Below, piece after piece: positions 7,465 to 14,814 of a stretch of 27,379 nucleotides of DNA; position 1 is the stretch's first letter, and each line of letters starts with the position of its first letter. The stretch is from UBA1425 sp045537495 (GTDB lineage Bacteria; Bacillota; Clostridia; Oscillospirales; Acutalibacteraceae): assembly GCA_045537495.1 (NCBI GenBank), contig JAZSPN010000147.1:1-27379 (forward strand). Reading direction: 5' to 3'. A program made the position numbers and the translations under genes. The notes beneath the pieces were generated by a model, which was not told the origin of the DNA, did not search any database, and was given only the letters and a program-made list of their open reading frames with translations.

Positions 7465-8973
7465 ATGTACAAAGTGTATGATACGGTAAAGACAGACGTT
7501 CAATGTAACACATACAGAGTGTTGATTAACGGAGAAGAGGTATCGCTCAATACGGCGAGGGTGTCGGCGGTACCGTTTAACCGCAGATGGCCCGGTCATC
7601 AGAGGTCAAAGGATCAGACGGAGCTTATAAATTTTCTGTCACTTGAAACTGACGAGCCTTTGAAATTTGAAATTTTTCCCGACAAGCCGTTCGAGAAGGC
7701 GGAAATCCGCCCTCGTTCACTTGGCATTACTCCCGAAATTACGCAGAGAGGCAGTCTTGTTTTTACACTCGAAAAGCCATCATATTTTACTGTTGAGCCG
7801 TTCGGACGTACGGAAGCCTTACATGTTTTTGCGGATCCCGTCAGCGAATATGACATCGTAAAAGACGGTGAAGGTGTCATCTATTTCGGCAAGGGCGAGC
7901 ATGACGTCGGAAAAATTGAGCTTCACAGCGGTCAGACACTCTTTATTGATGAAGGCGCCGTCGTATATGCATCGGTACTTGCAATTGATGCTGAAAATAT
8001 TAAAATCTGCGGCAGGGGAATTCTCGACAACAGCAGAAACGTTGAGCAGATATTCTTTGAAGCTAATGAAGAAAACAATGCATCCGCTGTAAACAATGCA
8101 TACAGAGAGCATACAGTTCGCATTGAATACTGCACGGACGTCGAGATTGAGGGCATTACGATAAGAGATTCTCTTGTTTATAATATCCGACCTCTCGGCA
8201 GCCGTAACATTCGTATATCCAACGTCAAAATTATAGGTTGCTGGAGATACAACAGTGACGGCATTGATATGCACAACTGTGAAAATGTACTGATAGAAAA
8301 CTGCTTCCTGCGCACATACGATGACTCGATATGTGTAAAGGGGCTTGACTGTTATTATGAAGGTGATGTCGAAAAGGCAGTCAGAGAAGCAATGTACAGA
8401 AACGGTAAAGCATATGATGTTTTCGCAAATGTGACTGTCAGAAACTGCGTTATCTGGAACGACTGGGGAAAATGCCTTGAAATCGGAGCGGAAACCAGGG
8501 CGGAAGAGATATATGACATCCGTTTCGAGAACTGCGATATAATAAGGGTTACAGGTCCCGTTCTTGACTGCATGAATGTTGATTATGCCGACGTTCACGG
8601 TGTTGTATTCGAGAACATCAATGTAGAATATGACGATGTCATTCTGAATCCGGAAATTCAGAAAAAAGATGATGAAAAATACAGTTTCAGCCGTACTGAT
8701 TATTCGCCGAATCTCATCTGTGCAGTTGTTGAGTATCATCACGAATATTCGGCAGGCGGAAACAGAAGAGGAATAAACAGAGAGCTGTATTTCAGGAATA
8801 TTAGACTCTACGGAAAGCAACCGCCGAAAATGTATTTCCGAGGTTATTCCGAAGATAACATGACACGTGACATAGTGATAGAAAATCTGTATTTCAATGA
8901 TGAAAAAGTAACAGAGCCGGACTCATCACTTTTTGTTAAAGATGTTTATACGGATAACATTATAATAAAATAA
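7465..8973 (+). CDS. Right-handed beta-helix glycosidase, GH28/GH49-like
   Basis: This 502-residue protein has an N-terminal beta-sandwich-like region (about 1-125, ending KPSYFTVEPFG, as in GH49-type N-terminal domains). Parallel beta-helix repeats follow, such as NIKICGRGILDNSRN, VEIEGITIRDSL and RNIRISNVKIIG. NSDGIDMHN (D265) and RTYDDSICVKG (D286, D287) match the catalytic acids of GH28 polygalacturonases. The next GH28 block, normally GHG with a catalytic His, reads WNDWGKCLEIGAE here, without His. It is therefore a relative rather than a standard polygalacturonase. It has no signal peptide, so it should act on imported oligosaccharides. GGAGG, partly inside the end of the phosphoesterase gene, is its ribosome binding site. 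A terminator follows directly. Confidence 0.82.
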   Translation: MYKVYDTVKTDVQCNTYRVLINGEEVSLNTARVSAVPFNRRWPGHQRSKDQTELINFLSLETDEPLKFEIFPDKPFEKAEIRPRSLGITPEITQRGSLVFTLEKPSYFTVEPFGRTEALHVFADPVSEYDIVKDGEGVIYFGKGEHDVGKIELHSGQTLFIDEGAVVYASVLAIDAENIKICGRGILDNSRNVEQIFFEANEENNASAVNNAYREHTVRIEYCTDVEIEGITIRDSLVYNIRPLGSRNIRISNVKIIGCWRYNSDGIDMHNCENVLIENCFLRTYDDSICVKGLDCYYEGDVEKAVREAMYRNGKAYDVFANVTVRNCVIWNDWGKCLEIGAETRAEEIYDIRFENCDIIRVTGPVLDCMNVDYADVHGVVFENINVEYDDVILNPEIQKKDDEKYSFSRTDYSPNLICAVVEYHHEYSAGGNRRGINRELYFRNIRLYGKQPPKMYFRGYSEDNMTRDIVIENLYFNDEKVTEPDSSLFVKDVYTDNIIIK

Positions 8974-8978
8974 AGCGA

Positions 8979-9003
8979 AAAAGCCTCCCGCGGGGAGGCT
9001 TTT
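8979..9003. terminator. Bidirectional rho-independent terminator
   Basis: AAGCCTCCC (8981-8989) and GGGAGGCTT (8993-9001) form a GC-rich stem flanked by A-run and T-run. It ends the plus-strand operon. Read backwards, it can also end the minus-strand GtrA-like gene. Confidence 0.92.
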
Positions 9004-9020
9004 ATTGGTCTTCAGCGAAG

Positions 9021-9050
9021 CATAAACCACCGGTTTAACCGGTGGTTATG
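9021..9050. repeat. 30-bp hairpin-forming element
   Basis: CATAAACCACCGG and CCGGTGGTTATG flank a TTTAA loop and pair with a single bulged A. There is no T-run on either side, so it is not a normal terminator. It sits between a complete terminator and the stop codon of the GtrA-like gene. It may be a dispersed REP-like repeat or an mRNA 3'-end stabiliser. Copy number cannot be judged from this window, where only one is seen. Confidence 0.6.
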
Positions 9051-9060
9051 ATTTTGTCTG

Positions 9061-9594
9061 TCAGTCAGCTTTCTTCTGACGCATGAGAAGCTTATCGACG
9101 GGGAAGTAGATGACAAACTGCAAGGTGCTGCAAACTGCGGTTGCGATGGTGGTTGAAAGTCCGCTGGAAATGCCGTAACCCGAGGCGATACCGAAGAGTA
9201 CGGGGTTGAGCCATGCGGAGAAAGTGATAAGAGCAACCGTGAAGATGAGATAGATGGTGAGAGTTACGGGGATGTTGTTATCCGCATTGAAGGTCTTCTT
9301 GCGGTTTACAAAGAATGCCACTATCTGAGCGAGGATGTTTGAAGTGTTGAAAGCGATGAAAAGGGCAAGACCGCACTGTTCACCTTCGATGACGGGATAA
9401 TCAAAAACGAACCAATGGAAAGCCTGAGTGCTGAGCTCCTTGATGGCGGGAATGTTGTAGAGAATTGCGAGAGAAACTACCTGAACGATACAGGCGAGAA
9501 GACTGACAATGGTGAATTTTACAAGCTGCCAGAGGGTGAGAGCACCCTTGCCTTTATTTTCGGCAGCCACGTCGATTTTACTTTTCTTTGCCAT
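9061..9594 (-). CDS. GtrA-like four-helix membrane protein
   Basis: This 177-residue protein has a Lys-rich cytoplasmic N-terminus and four hydrophobic segments (about 24-47, 78-98, 108-132 and 145-168). LAQIVAFFVNRKKTFN, at the end of helix 2, is the signature of the GtrA/DPMS family (PF04138 type), small proteins proposed to flip lipid-linked sugars or assist cell-wall glycosylation. The ATG at 9594 is chosen because AAAGGA lies just upstream; the TTG at 9612 would place that site inside the gene. It is the last gene of the minus-strand operon that starts at 14663. Its exact lipid-sugar partner is unknown, and no glycosyltransferase is visible nearby. Confidence 0.85.
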   Translation of the reverse strand: MAKKSKIDVAAENKGKGALTLWQLVKFTIVSLLACIVQVVSLAILYNIPAIKELSTQAFHWFVFDYPVIEGEQCGLALFIAFNTSNILAQIVAFFVNRKKTFNADNNIPVTLTIYLIFTVALITFSAWLNPVLFGIASGYGISSGLSTTIATAVCSTLQFVIYFPVDKLLMRQKKAD

Positions 9595-9617
9595 TTTAAA
9601 AATTCCTTTCAAATAAA

Positions 9618-10334
9618 TTACCAGTTGATATACAGAAAACTGTCAGTGTCCGTTTCGGGAACAAGCGACATGAATTCTTCTTTTTCCACCTTCTCGAAGG
9701 CACTGTTGAAATATGTGGAAACAATGGAAGCTTCACCGTCTTCTACGGGATATGTTTCGGTAACGACACACGAAAGTTTTCCGTCTTTATCGTAATAGGC
9801 AGTACCGAAATTGCCGTTTACATCGTAAAAGCTCATTTCACCGCATGAAAGAGTGCCGTCTTTGAAGTACCACGTAATGCTTTCCGTTTCGTAATCTGTT
9901 TTCGGAGAATAGTTGCTGAGAATCCTTACCACCGTTCCGTTTTTATCGTAAGTGGCGGAAATCTCCTTGTCGATAACCACCGTATAGGTGAGTGTACCGT
10001 TTTTTGTATCGTAGTACTCATTGATTTTGTGCTCCGAAGTGGTAACGCCGTTACTTGTTATAAAGGTTTTATCGGAAGCGTAGCTTCTGAGCTTATAGGT
10101 TTTTGAAAACAGATCAACCGTCTTTTCTTCACCAACGGGAGAAAGGGCGTCTTTTTTTATTGCGACATCCGACATCGACGAAGGAAAAAGAGAGGAAGAT
10201 GCAGTTTCGACAGCGGTGGGAATGGGAGTTTTGAGTTCGTCGGCGTTGCTGTTTCTGAGCACGAAGATTGAGATTATTGCGGAAACTGCAACAAAAACCG
10301 AAACACAGACGGTTATAATTTTTTTACGGGACAT
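9618..10334 (-). CDS. Membrane-anchored protein of unknown function with MORN-like strands
   Basis: This 238-residue protein starts MSRKKIITVC and has one hydrophobic segment at about 5-26 without a clear cleavage site, then a Ser/Thr-rich linker (about 30-60). The outer domain is beta-rich with repeated Asp-Gly turns: YYDTKNGTLTYTV, YDKNGTVVRIL, FYDVNGNFGTAYY and YDKDGKLSCVV. These resemble YwqK/MORN-type beta repeats, but I cannot assign a family. It is probably a surface-exposed, membrane-tethered protein. The start at 10334 has a perfect AGGAGG six bases ahead, which overlaps the end of the mannosidase gene. It lies between the GH38 gene and the GtrA-like gene in one operon. Confidence 0.8.
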   Translation of the reverse strand: MSRKKIITVCVSVFVAVSAIISIFVLRNSNADELKTPIPTAVETASSSLFPSSMSDVAIKKDALSPVGEEKTVDLFSKTYKLRSYASDKTFITSNGVTTSEHKINEYYDTKNGTLTYTVVIDKEISATYDKNGTVVRILSNYSPKTDYETESITWYFKDGTLSCGEMSFYDVNGNFGTAYYDKDGKLSCVVTETYPVEDGEASIVSTYFNSAFEKVEKEEFMSLVPETDTDSFLYINW

Positions 10335-10345
10335 GGTGAACCTCC

Positions 10346-12868
10346 TCAATCATCGCGCTCATTCGGAGGGATGATGCCTTCAAGGAAGTTGGTTTCGCGA
10401 ACAAAACCGTCTTTGTTTACACGGAATGTCTTGATTTCGTTTTTGCGGAAATCGGCGCGGAAGCCTGCATCGATGAGATCACATATGAAGTTTACTCTCG
10501 GAGTATCCTTGCCTGCCGTTTCGTAAGCTCTTATGATGACATCGCCTGAGCCGTCTTCGCAGAACTTGAATGCGGTGACGTTGATGTTGTCCTTCGAAAC
10601 GCTGATGAAGCTCTTTTTCTGAGGCTGAGAACCCTTGCGGTAACCGGCGGGAACGGCAATGGGAGCACAGTTGAGAACGGCAGCTTCACGGACAACGTCG
10701 GAATTCTCTGCTTCGCCGCTGTGAACGTAGATGCCGTAGGTGAAGCGCTGAATTCCCTCATCGGTGAAGTTGAATTCTGCATCAGGTCTGTCTGAATAGT
10801 GATCGGCAAAAATGACGTTGCGAATAAGTGTTGCGCGGAGTGTATTGTCGGGACAGTCATAGCTGTATTTTGAATCGGTCATGACCGAAAGACCGCGGCG
10901 AACTCCGTCCTCGGAGGTGAGTGTGATGTCGGCCCAGTTCTGAGCAGGCTCTTCTTCGCCGTTTACGGGACGCTTGATAAAAGCCGAAGGAATTTCGTAG
11001 GTGCTGACAGCATCTGTTCCGTTCATGGGGAAGGATGTTTTGAGCATTGTGAAGGGCTCCTGCCACATTGCCTTACATCTTACTTCGATACTCTTCTGGC
11101 CGGATGAGAGGATGAAATCCTGAGTAAGATATGAATCGTTGAAACGGTGCTTCGTTCTGATGACCGCTCTCAAGGGACCGTACTCTGCAAGCTTGATGCT
11201 CATAAGAGTCATGTTGCCTTTGACGTTGTGGAACTTGAAGTGGTTGTGTGCCCATGTGTCGGTGTCGTGATCGTCAATTACTACGGGTGCTGCTAAATTG
11301 CCTTTTTTCGCATAGTCGAAACCGTCTTCCTTCGAAACGAGAGAAGAGATAGCGCCCGTGTACTTGTCAAACGTTACACGGAGGAATTCGTTTTCAACGG
11401 TAAGACCGTTAACCTTGATATCCGTATTATAAACCGCATCGGGCTTTACGCTCAGCATTTCGTTATAGTCGATACCGCCTTCAATCCATGAAAGCCAGAA
11501 GGTTTCGTAGCCGAAGGGAGGCAGTGTTGCCATAAAAACGGTATCAAGATGGGAGTCGTTGGAACGTGAAGAACGTACATTCTGGAAAACAACTTCTTCA
11601 CCCGAGGAATTACGGACAGCGGAAGAGGGATGATATGTCTGTACGGGGACAGTGATTTCGTAGGAATGAGGATTGAAAACGATTACGGGACGGGGATAAT
11701 TGTCCTTGTGGAAGTGATGACGTACAAGAGTAGCTTCTTCGTCAATACCGTCTTTCCATGTGTCAATATCAGAAATGATACGAAGAATAGCGGAAGTTTC
11801 TGTACGGTCTGCTATGATGAGAGCTTCGCCCGTGCTGTTTTTGACATCTTCGTAAGCCTCCATGATTGAACATCCGCAGAGAATATCGTGGAACTGGTTG
11901 AAGCAGACATCGTTCCATGCTTTCTGATACTTCTCCGTAGAAGCCGGAGCCTTCGTGAGAAGAGAAGCAACCGTATCCCATTTTTCGGAACGGGAAAGAG
12001 CATTTTCGGCACGGCGGTTGAGCTGTTTTACGAGTGAAGTGGCGCTGTAGCAACCGCTTGCGTGATGCTGGAGATCATCCTTCCATGTGGGGATATCCAT
12101 CGGAAGATTACATACCTCGGTGAAAAAATCATCGGTCGATGAGAATACTATCTCGTTTTCGGGATTAGCTGAGGCAAGCTCGCGGATATGGTTGATATCG
12201 CCTTTCGTGGGGCCGCCGCCATGATTGCCGATGCCGTAGAATACCATCGTGTCGTGATCATGCGAAGCAATGGCTTCGTCAGCCTTTTTGATAGCGTAAT
12301 CAATATCTTTTGTGCCCGAAAAACCGTAGGAATCGCGGATGTGGAAGGTGAGTACACGTGAACCGTCGGGGCCTTCCCACCAGAAAAGATCCTCGGGAAC
12401 ATCGGGATTCTCGTGGGGACCGGGACGCATCATGACGTATGTGCGCATACCGCCGAGGTTGAGAAGCTGGGGCATATTTCCGTTGTGACCGAAGGAGTCG
12501 ACATTGTAGCCCGTGTTACAGATACGTCCGAATTTTTTGTAATAATAAAGCTGGCTGTAAAGTGACTGACGGGCAAAACTTTCGCCCGAAGGAATGTTGC
12601 AGTCGGGCTGCACATTCCAACCGTTGACGATAACCCAACGCCCCTTGCGTACCATTTCCTGAATTTCTTTGAAAAGCTCGGGATCAATTTCTTCAACCCA
12701 CTGATAATAGGACGACGAAGAACATGTGAAAATGAGATCCTTGTATTCCTTGAGTCGATCAATTGCACTGCGGAAAGTCTGCAGAACTTCATTACAGCCC
12801 TCCTGCCAGCGCCAGAGCCAGATGGGATCGAGGTGAGCATTACCGATCATGTGAATTCTTTTTTTCAT
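10346..12868 (-). CDS. GH38 alpha-mannosidase
   Basis: This 840-residue protein has the GH38 catalytic domain from the very N-terminus. HMIGNAHLDPIWLWRW supplies zinc ligands H12 and D14, and NVDSFGHNGNMPQLL supplies the nucleophile D124, also a zinc ligand. FNQFHDILCGC and an HH pair near 269 are also typical, followed by GH38C beta domains to the end. It should release alpha-linked mannose from oligosaccharides (N-glycan or similar fragments) by a retaining mechanism in the cytoplasm; there is no signal peptide. The ATG at 12868 is chosen because GGAGG lies seven bases upstream; the TTG at 12889 would use up that site. It begins 13 bases after the 593-residue gene and is followed by the anchored protein. 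Confidence 0.95.
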   Translation of the reverse strand: MKKRIHMIGNAHLDPIWLWRWQEGCNEVLQTFRSAIDRLKEYKDLIFTCSSSSYYQWVEEIDPELFKEIQEMVRKGRWVIVNGWNVQPDCNIPSGESFARQSLYSQLYYYKKFGRICNTGYNVDSFGHNGNMPQLLNLGGMRTYVMMRPGPHENPDVPEDLFWWEGPDGSRVLTFHIRDSYGFSGTKDIDYAIKKADEAIASHDHDTMVFYGIGNHGGGPTKGDINHIRELASANPENEIVFSSTDDFFTEVCNLPMDIPTWKDDLQHHASGCYSATSLVKQLNRRAENALSRSEKWDTVASLLTKAPASTEKYQKAWNDVCFNQFHDILCGCSIMEAYEDVKNSTGEALIIADRTETSAILRIISDIDTWKDGIDEEATLVRHHFHKDNYPRPVIVFNPHSYEITVPVQTYHPSSAVRNSSGEEVVFQNVRSSRSNDSHLDTVFMATLPPFGYETFWLSWIEGGIDYNEMLSVKPDAVYNTDIKVNGLTVENEFLRVTFDKYTGAISSLVSKEDGFDYAKKGNLAAPVVIDDHDTDTWAHNHFKFHNVKGNMTLMSIKLAEYGPLRAVIRTKHRFNDSYLTQDFILSSGQKSIEVRCKAMWQEPFTMLKTSFPMNGTDAVSTYEIPSAFIKRPVNGEEEPAQNWADITLTSEDGVRRGLSVMTDSKYSYDCPDNTLRATLIRNVIFADHYSDRPDAEFNFTDEGIQRFTYGIYVHSGEAENSDVVREAAVLNCAPIAVPAGYRKGSQPQKKSFISVSKDNINVTAFKFCEDGSGDVIIRAYETAGKDTPRVNFICDLIDAGFRADFRKNEIKTFRVNKDGFVRETNFLEGIIPPNERDD

Positions 12869-12881
12869 ATTACTACCTCCA

Positions 12882-14663
12882 TTATTCAAAGAAACCGTAG
12901 TATCTGCCTATCCAGTATGCGAACGTGTAGACGTAACAGCTTTCAACACAGCGAAGTCCGCCGGAATCCTCATTTTTGCATTGAAGCGGATTTCTGTCAT
13001 ATTTTGAAATGAATGCTTCGTCGGGATGGAGAACGGAAGAAATTTCTTTGTAGCCTGCAATATGGGTATAAACGGGAAGATCGTGGCGGATGGTCGTGGA
13101 AACGCCCGCTGCAAGACGGGAAACGTTGAAGCGGTAGAACCAACCCGCAATCATGTCCATGTTGAGTTTTTCGTCGGGACAAGAGAGAGCAAAGGGGAAA
13201 TCGTAGCCGGGGTTGTATTCACGTGCAATTGAAGTTCTCCAGGACTTGAAGCCGTTTCTGTATTTTTCAAGAAGTACGGGATCTTTTTCGAGAGTGCAAA
13301 GTCCCCAGAAAGAGGAAACGGCAAGCATATGATCGCCGTACATGATGTCTTCGAACGGGTGAAGCGACATCGCAATAGAGGCCTGAAGCATACGGTCGAA
13401 GTGTTTTTCGGTAAGATCGGCATAACCTTTTTCAATGAGGTGATTGTAGCTGTCGAGGTATTTGCTCTCTTCGCCGAGAATGTGCATCGTGACCTTGTGG
13501 TACATAAGCACTTCGGCGGAATTAAGGCAGGCATCGACATAGCCGAAAGCCGTATTGAAGTAGTCGGAACTCCACTTTGCCCACGTGGTGGGAGCATCTT
13601 TGAAATCCCAGAGCTCATAGCCGTGGTCGATGATGTGATCCATAAGTCCCCGTATCGACAGCTTTATAAGCTCGTCAAGCTCGGGATCGACGGGACCGAG
13701 AATGTCGTGTGCAACAAGCATATGGAGAAAATGAAGAGTGATTTCATCGGAGCTTGTGTCAGCCTTATAGATGATATCGTCGTCGGTGTAGCCGAGATCG
13801 GTATAGTGCCTTGCGAGTCTTTCGGGAACCTTGGCGGAAGCATCGATTGTATAGCCGACGATATCGCGTTCTCTGGTTGCGGTGGTGTCGAGAAGAGAAG
13901 CCTTGCCTCCCGTTTTGCGGAAAAAGAAGCCGTCATCGGGAAGGGGCTCATCGGCACAAAGGTACGTTCTTGCAACAAAACCGTCGCCGCGTCCGTGCAC
14001 GTGCATGAGAAGAAGGCATGCTTCGCAAGCGGCAGTAGCAGTTTTCCTTGCACTGATCGTTTCGGGATGATCTTCGCCCTTTTCGCGCTTGAGAACTGCA
14101 TAGTGATAAATTTCGCCGATAGTGAAACCTGCGGTGAAACAGCCGTCGTTATCGGAATGACCGTGCTTGAAAGCCGTGGTTACGTCGCCGGGAACAGCAA
14201 GACGTTTCTGGCTGTACATATCGCGTCGGTTGACATATGTTTTTGATTCATCGAGAAGTATTTGTGCTTTTTCTTCGGGAGTGATAAGGCGGATCTCTAT
14301 GTAGGAAGCTCCCGTTTCGGTAAGAGCCCAGATGCCGTCACCGTCTGCCATGAGAGCTTTTATACAGTTGTCGGGAAGATCTCGGTCCGCCGAGAAAAAC
14401 ATGATGATGTCATCTTCTCTGTCTGCATCGGGATCGTAACGGGTAAGTCCCGTAGTTGCACCGTACCAGCAGACATTGCCGACTGTCAGAGAGCAGGTAT
14501 AGTCACCCTTCTTTGACGGGAGGGGATAAGGAAATCCGATAAGAGAGGGTGCGGAAGATTTTACATCGTAAAGCTCCGCGGGAATTGACGGATCACCGCT
14601 TTTGAAAATCTTACAAATTCTTGTAGGCTGAGCCTTAAGCTTGTATGGTGTAATATTGAGCAT
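12882..14663 (-). CDS. Unknown protein with propeller-like motifs and helical C-terminal region
   Basis: I do not recognise a named family for this 593-residue soluble protein. NVCWYGATTGLTRYDP (about 63-78) and GDGIWALTETGASYIE (about 108-123) match the Reg_prop pattern of beta-propeller blades (Trp/Gly-Thr-Gly-Leu-x-Arg/Tyr). Only about two blades are present, too few for a full ring. The remaining 450 residues are helix-rich with Trp/His/Asp clusters (HGHSDNDGCF, HVHGRGDGFV, MYGDHMLAVSSFWG) that resemble (alpha/alpha)6-barrel sugar enzymes. There is no signal peptide. The start ATG has AAGGAG seven bases upstream. As the first gene of the GH38 operon it probably acts on the same mannose-containing glycan, but this is inference from position. 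Confidence 0.8.
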   Translation of the reverse strand: MLNITPYKLKAQPTRICKIFKSGDPSIPAELYDVKSSAPSLIGFPYPLPSKKGDYTCSLTVGNVCWYGATTGLTRYDPDADREDDIIMFFSADRDLPDNCIKALMADGDGIWALTETGASYIEIRLITPEEKAQILLDESKTYVNRRDMYSQKRLAVPGDVTTAFKHGHSDNDGCFTAGFTIGEIYHYAVLKREKGEDHPETISARKTATAACEACLLLMHVHGRGDGFVARTYLCADEPLPDDGFFFRKTGGKASLLDTTATRERDIVGYTIDASAKVPERLARHYTDLGYTDDDIIYKADTSSDEITLHFLHMLVAHDILGPVDPELDELIKLSIRGLMDHIIDHGYELWDFKDAPTTWAKWSSDYFNTAFGYVDACLNSAEVLMYHKVTMHILGEESKYLDSYNHLIEKGYADLTEKHFDRMLQASIAMSLHPFEDIMYGDHMLAVSSFWGLCTLEKDPVLLEKYRNGFKSWRTSIAREYNPGYDFPFALSCPDEKLNMDMIAGWFYRFNVSRLAAGVSTTIRHDLPVYTHIAGYKEISSVLHPDEAFISKYDRNPLQCKNEDSGGLRCVESCYVYTFAYWIGRYYGFFE

Positions 14664-14688
14664 AAAACTTCTCCTTAGCTTTAAAAGT

Positions 14689-14704
14689 TGTACAAAACAG
14701 TACA
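14689..14704. promoter_or_regulatory. Operator-like inverted repeat TGTAC-N6-GTACA
   Basis: A perfect 5-base inverted repeat with a 6-base spacer lies just downstream of the predicted -10 box of the minus-strand GH38 operon, within its leader. That position suits a repressor. No regulator gene is adjacent. Confidence 0.4.
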
Positions 14705-14709
14705 TGATA

Positions 14710-14738
14710 ATGATAACAGATTGCAGTTCATTGTGCAA
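14710..14738 (-). promoter_or_regulatory. Putative promoter of the GH38 operon
   Basis: On the minus strand TTGCAC (14733-14738) and TATCAT (14710-14715) are 17 bases apart, about 47 bases before the start of the 593-residue gene. Confidence 0.5.
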
Positions 14739-14755
14739 TAGTTTTTAAGTTATAT

Positions 14756-14784
14756 TTGAAAAATTACAAATAATGTGTTATAAT
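14756..14784 (+). promoter_or_regulatory. Promoter of the dockerin protease gene
   Basis: TTGAAA (14756-14761) and a perfect TATAAT (14779-14784) are 17 bases apart, with a TGn extension before the -10 box. The distance to the ATG at 14815 leaves a short leader containing AAGGAG. Confidence 0.75.
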
Positions 14785-14814
14785 GAAAAAGATATTGAAT
14801 AAGGAGTGTATCAT

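Noticed and set aside
7819..8820. 333-codon open frame on the minus strand
   Set aside because: It is antisense to the beta-helix glycosidase, has no ribosome binding site of note, and has a low-information Ile/Val/Cys-rich translation.
9010..9060. Insertion-sequence end
   Set aside because: The hairpin resembles IS200/IS605 ends, but no transposase or matching second end is present in the window.
13329..14246. 305-codon open frame on the plus strand
   Set aside because: It is antisense to the 593-residue gene, which has a proper ribosome binding site and operon context.
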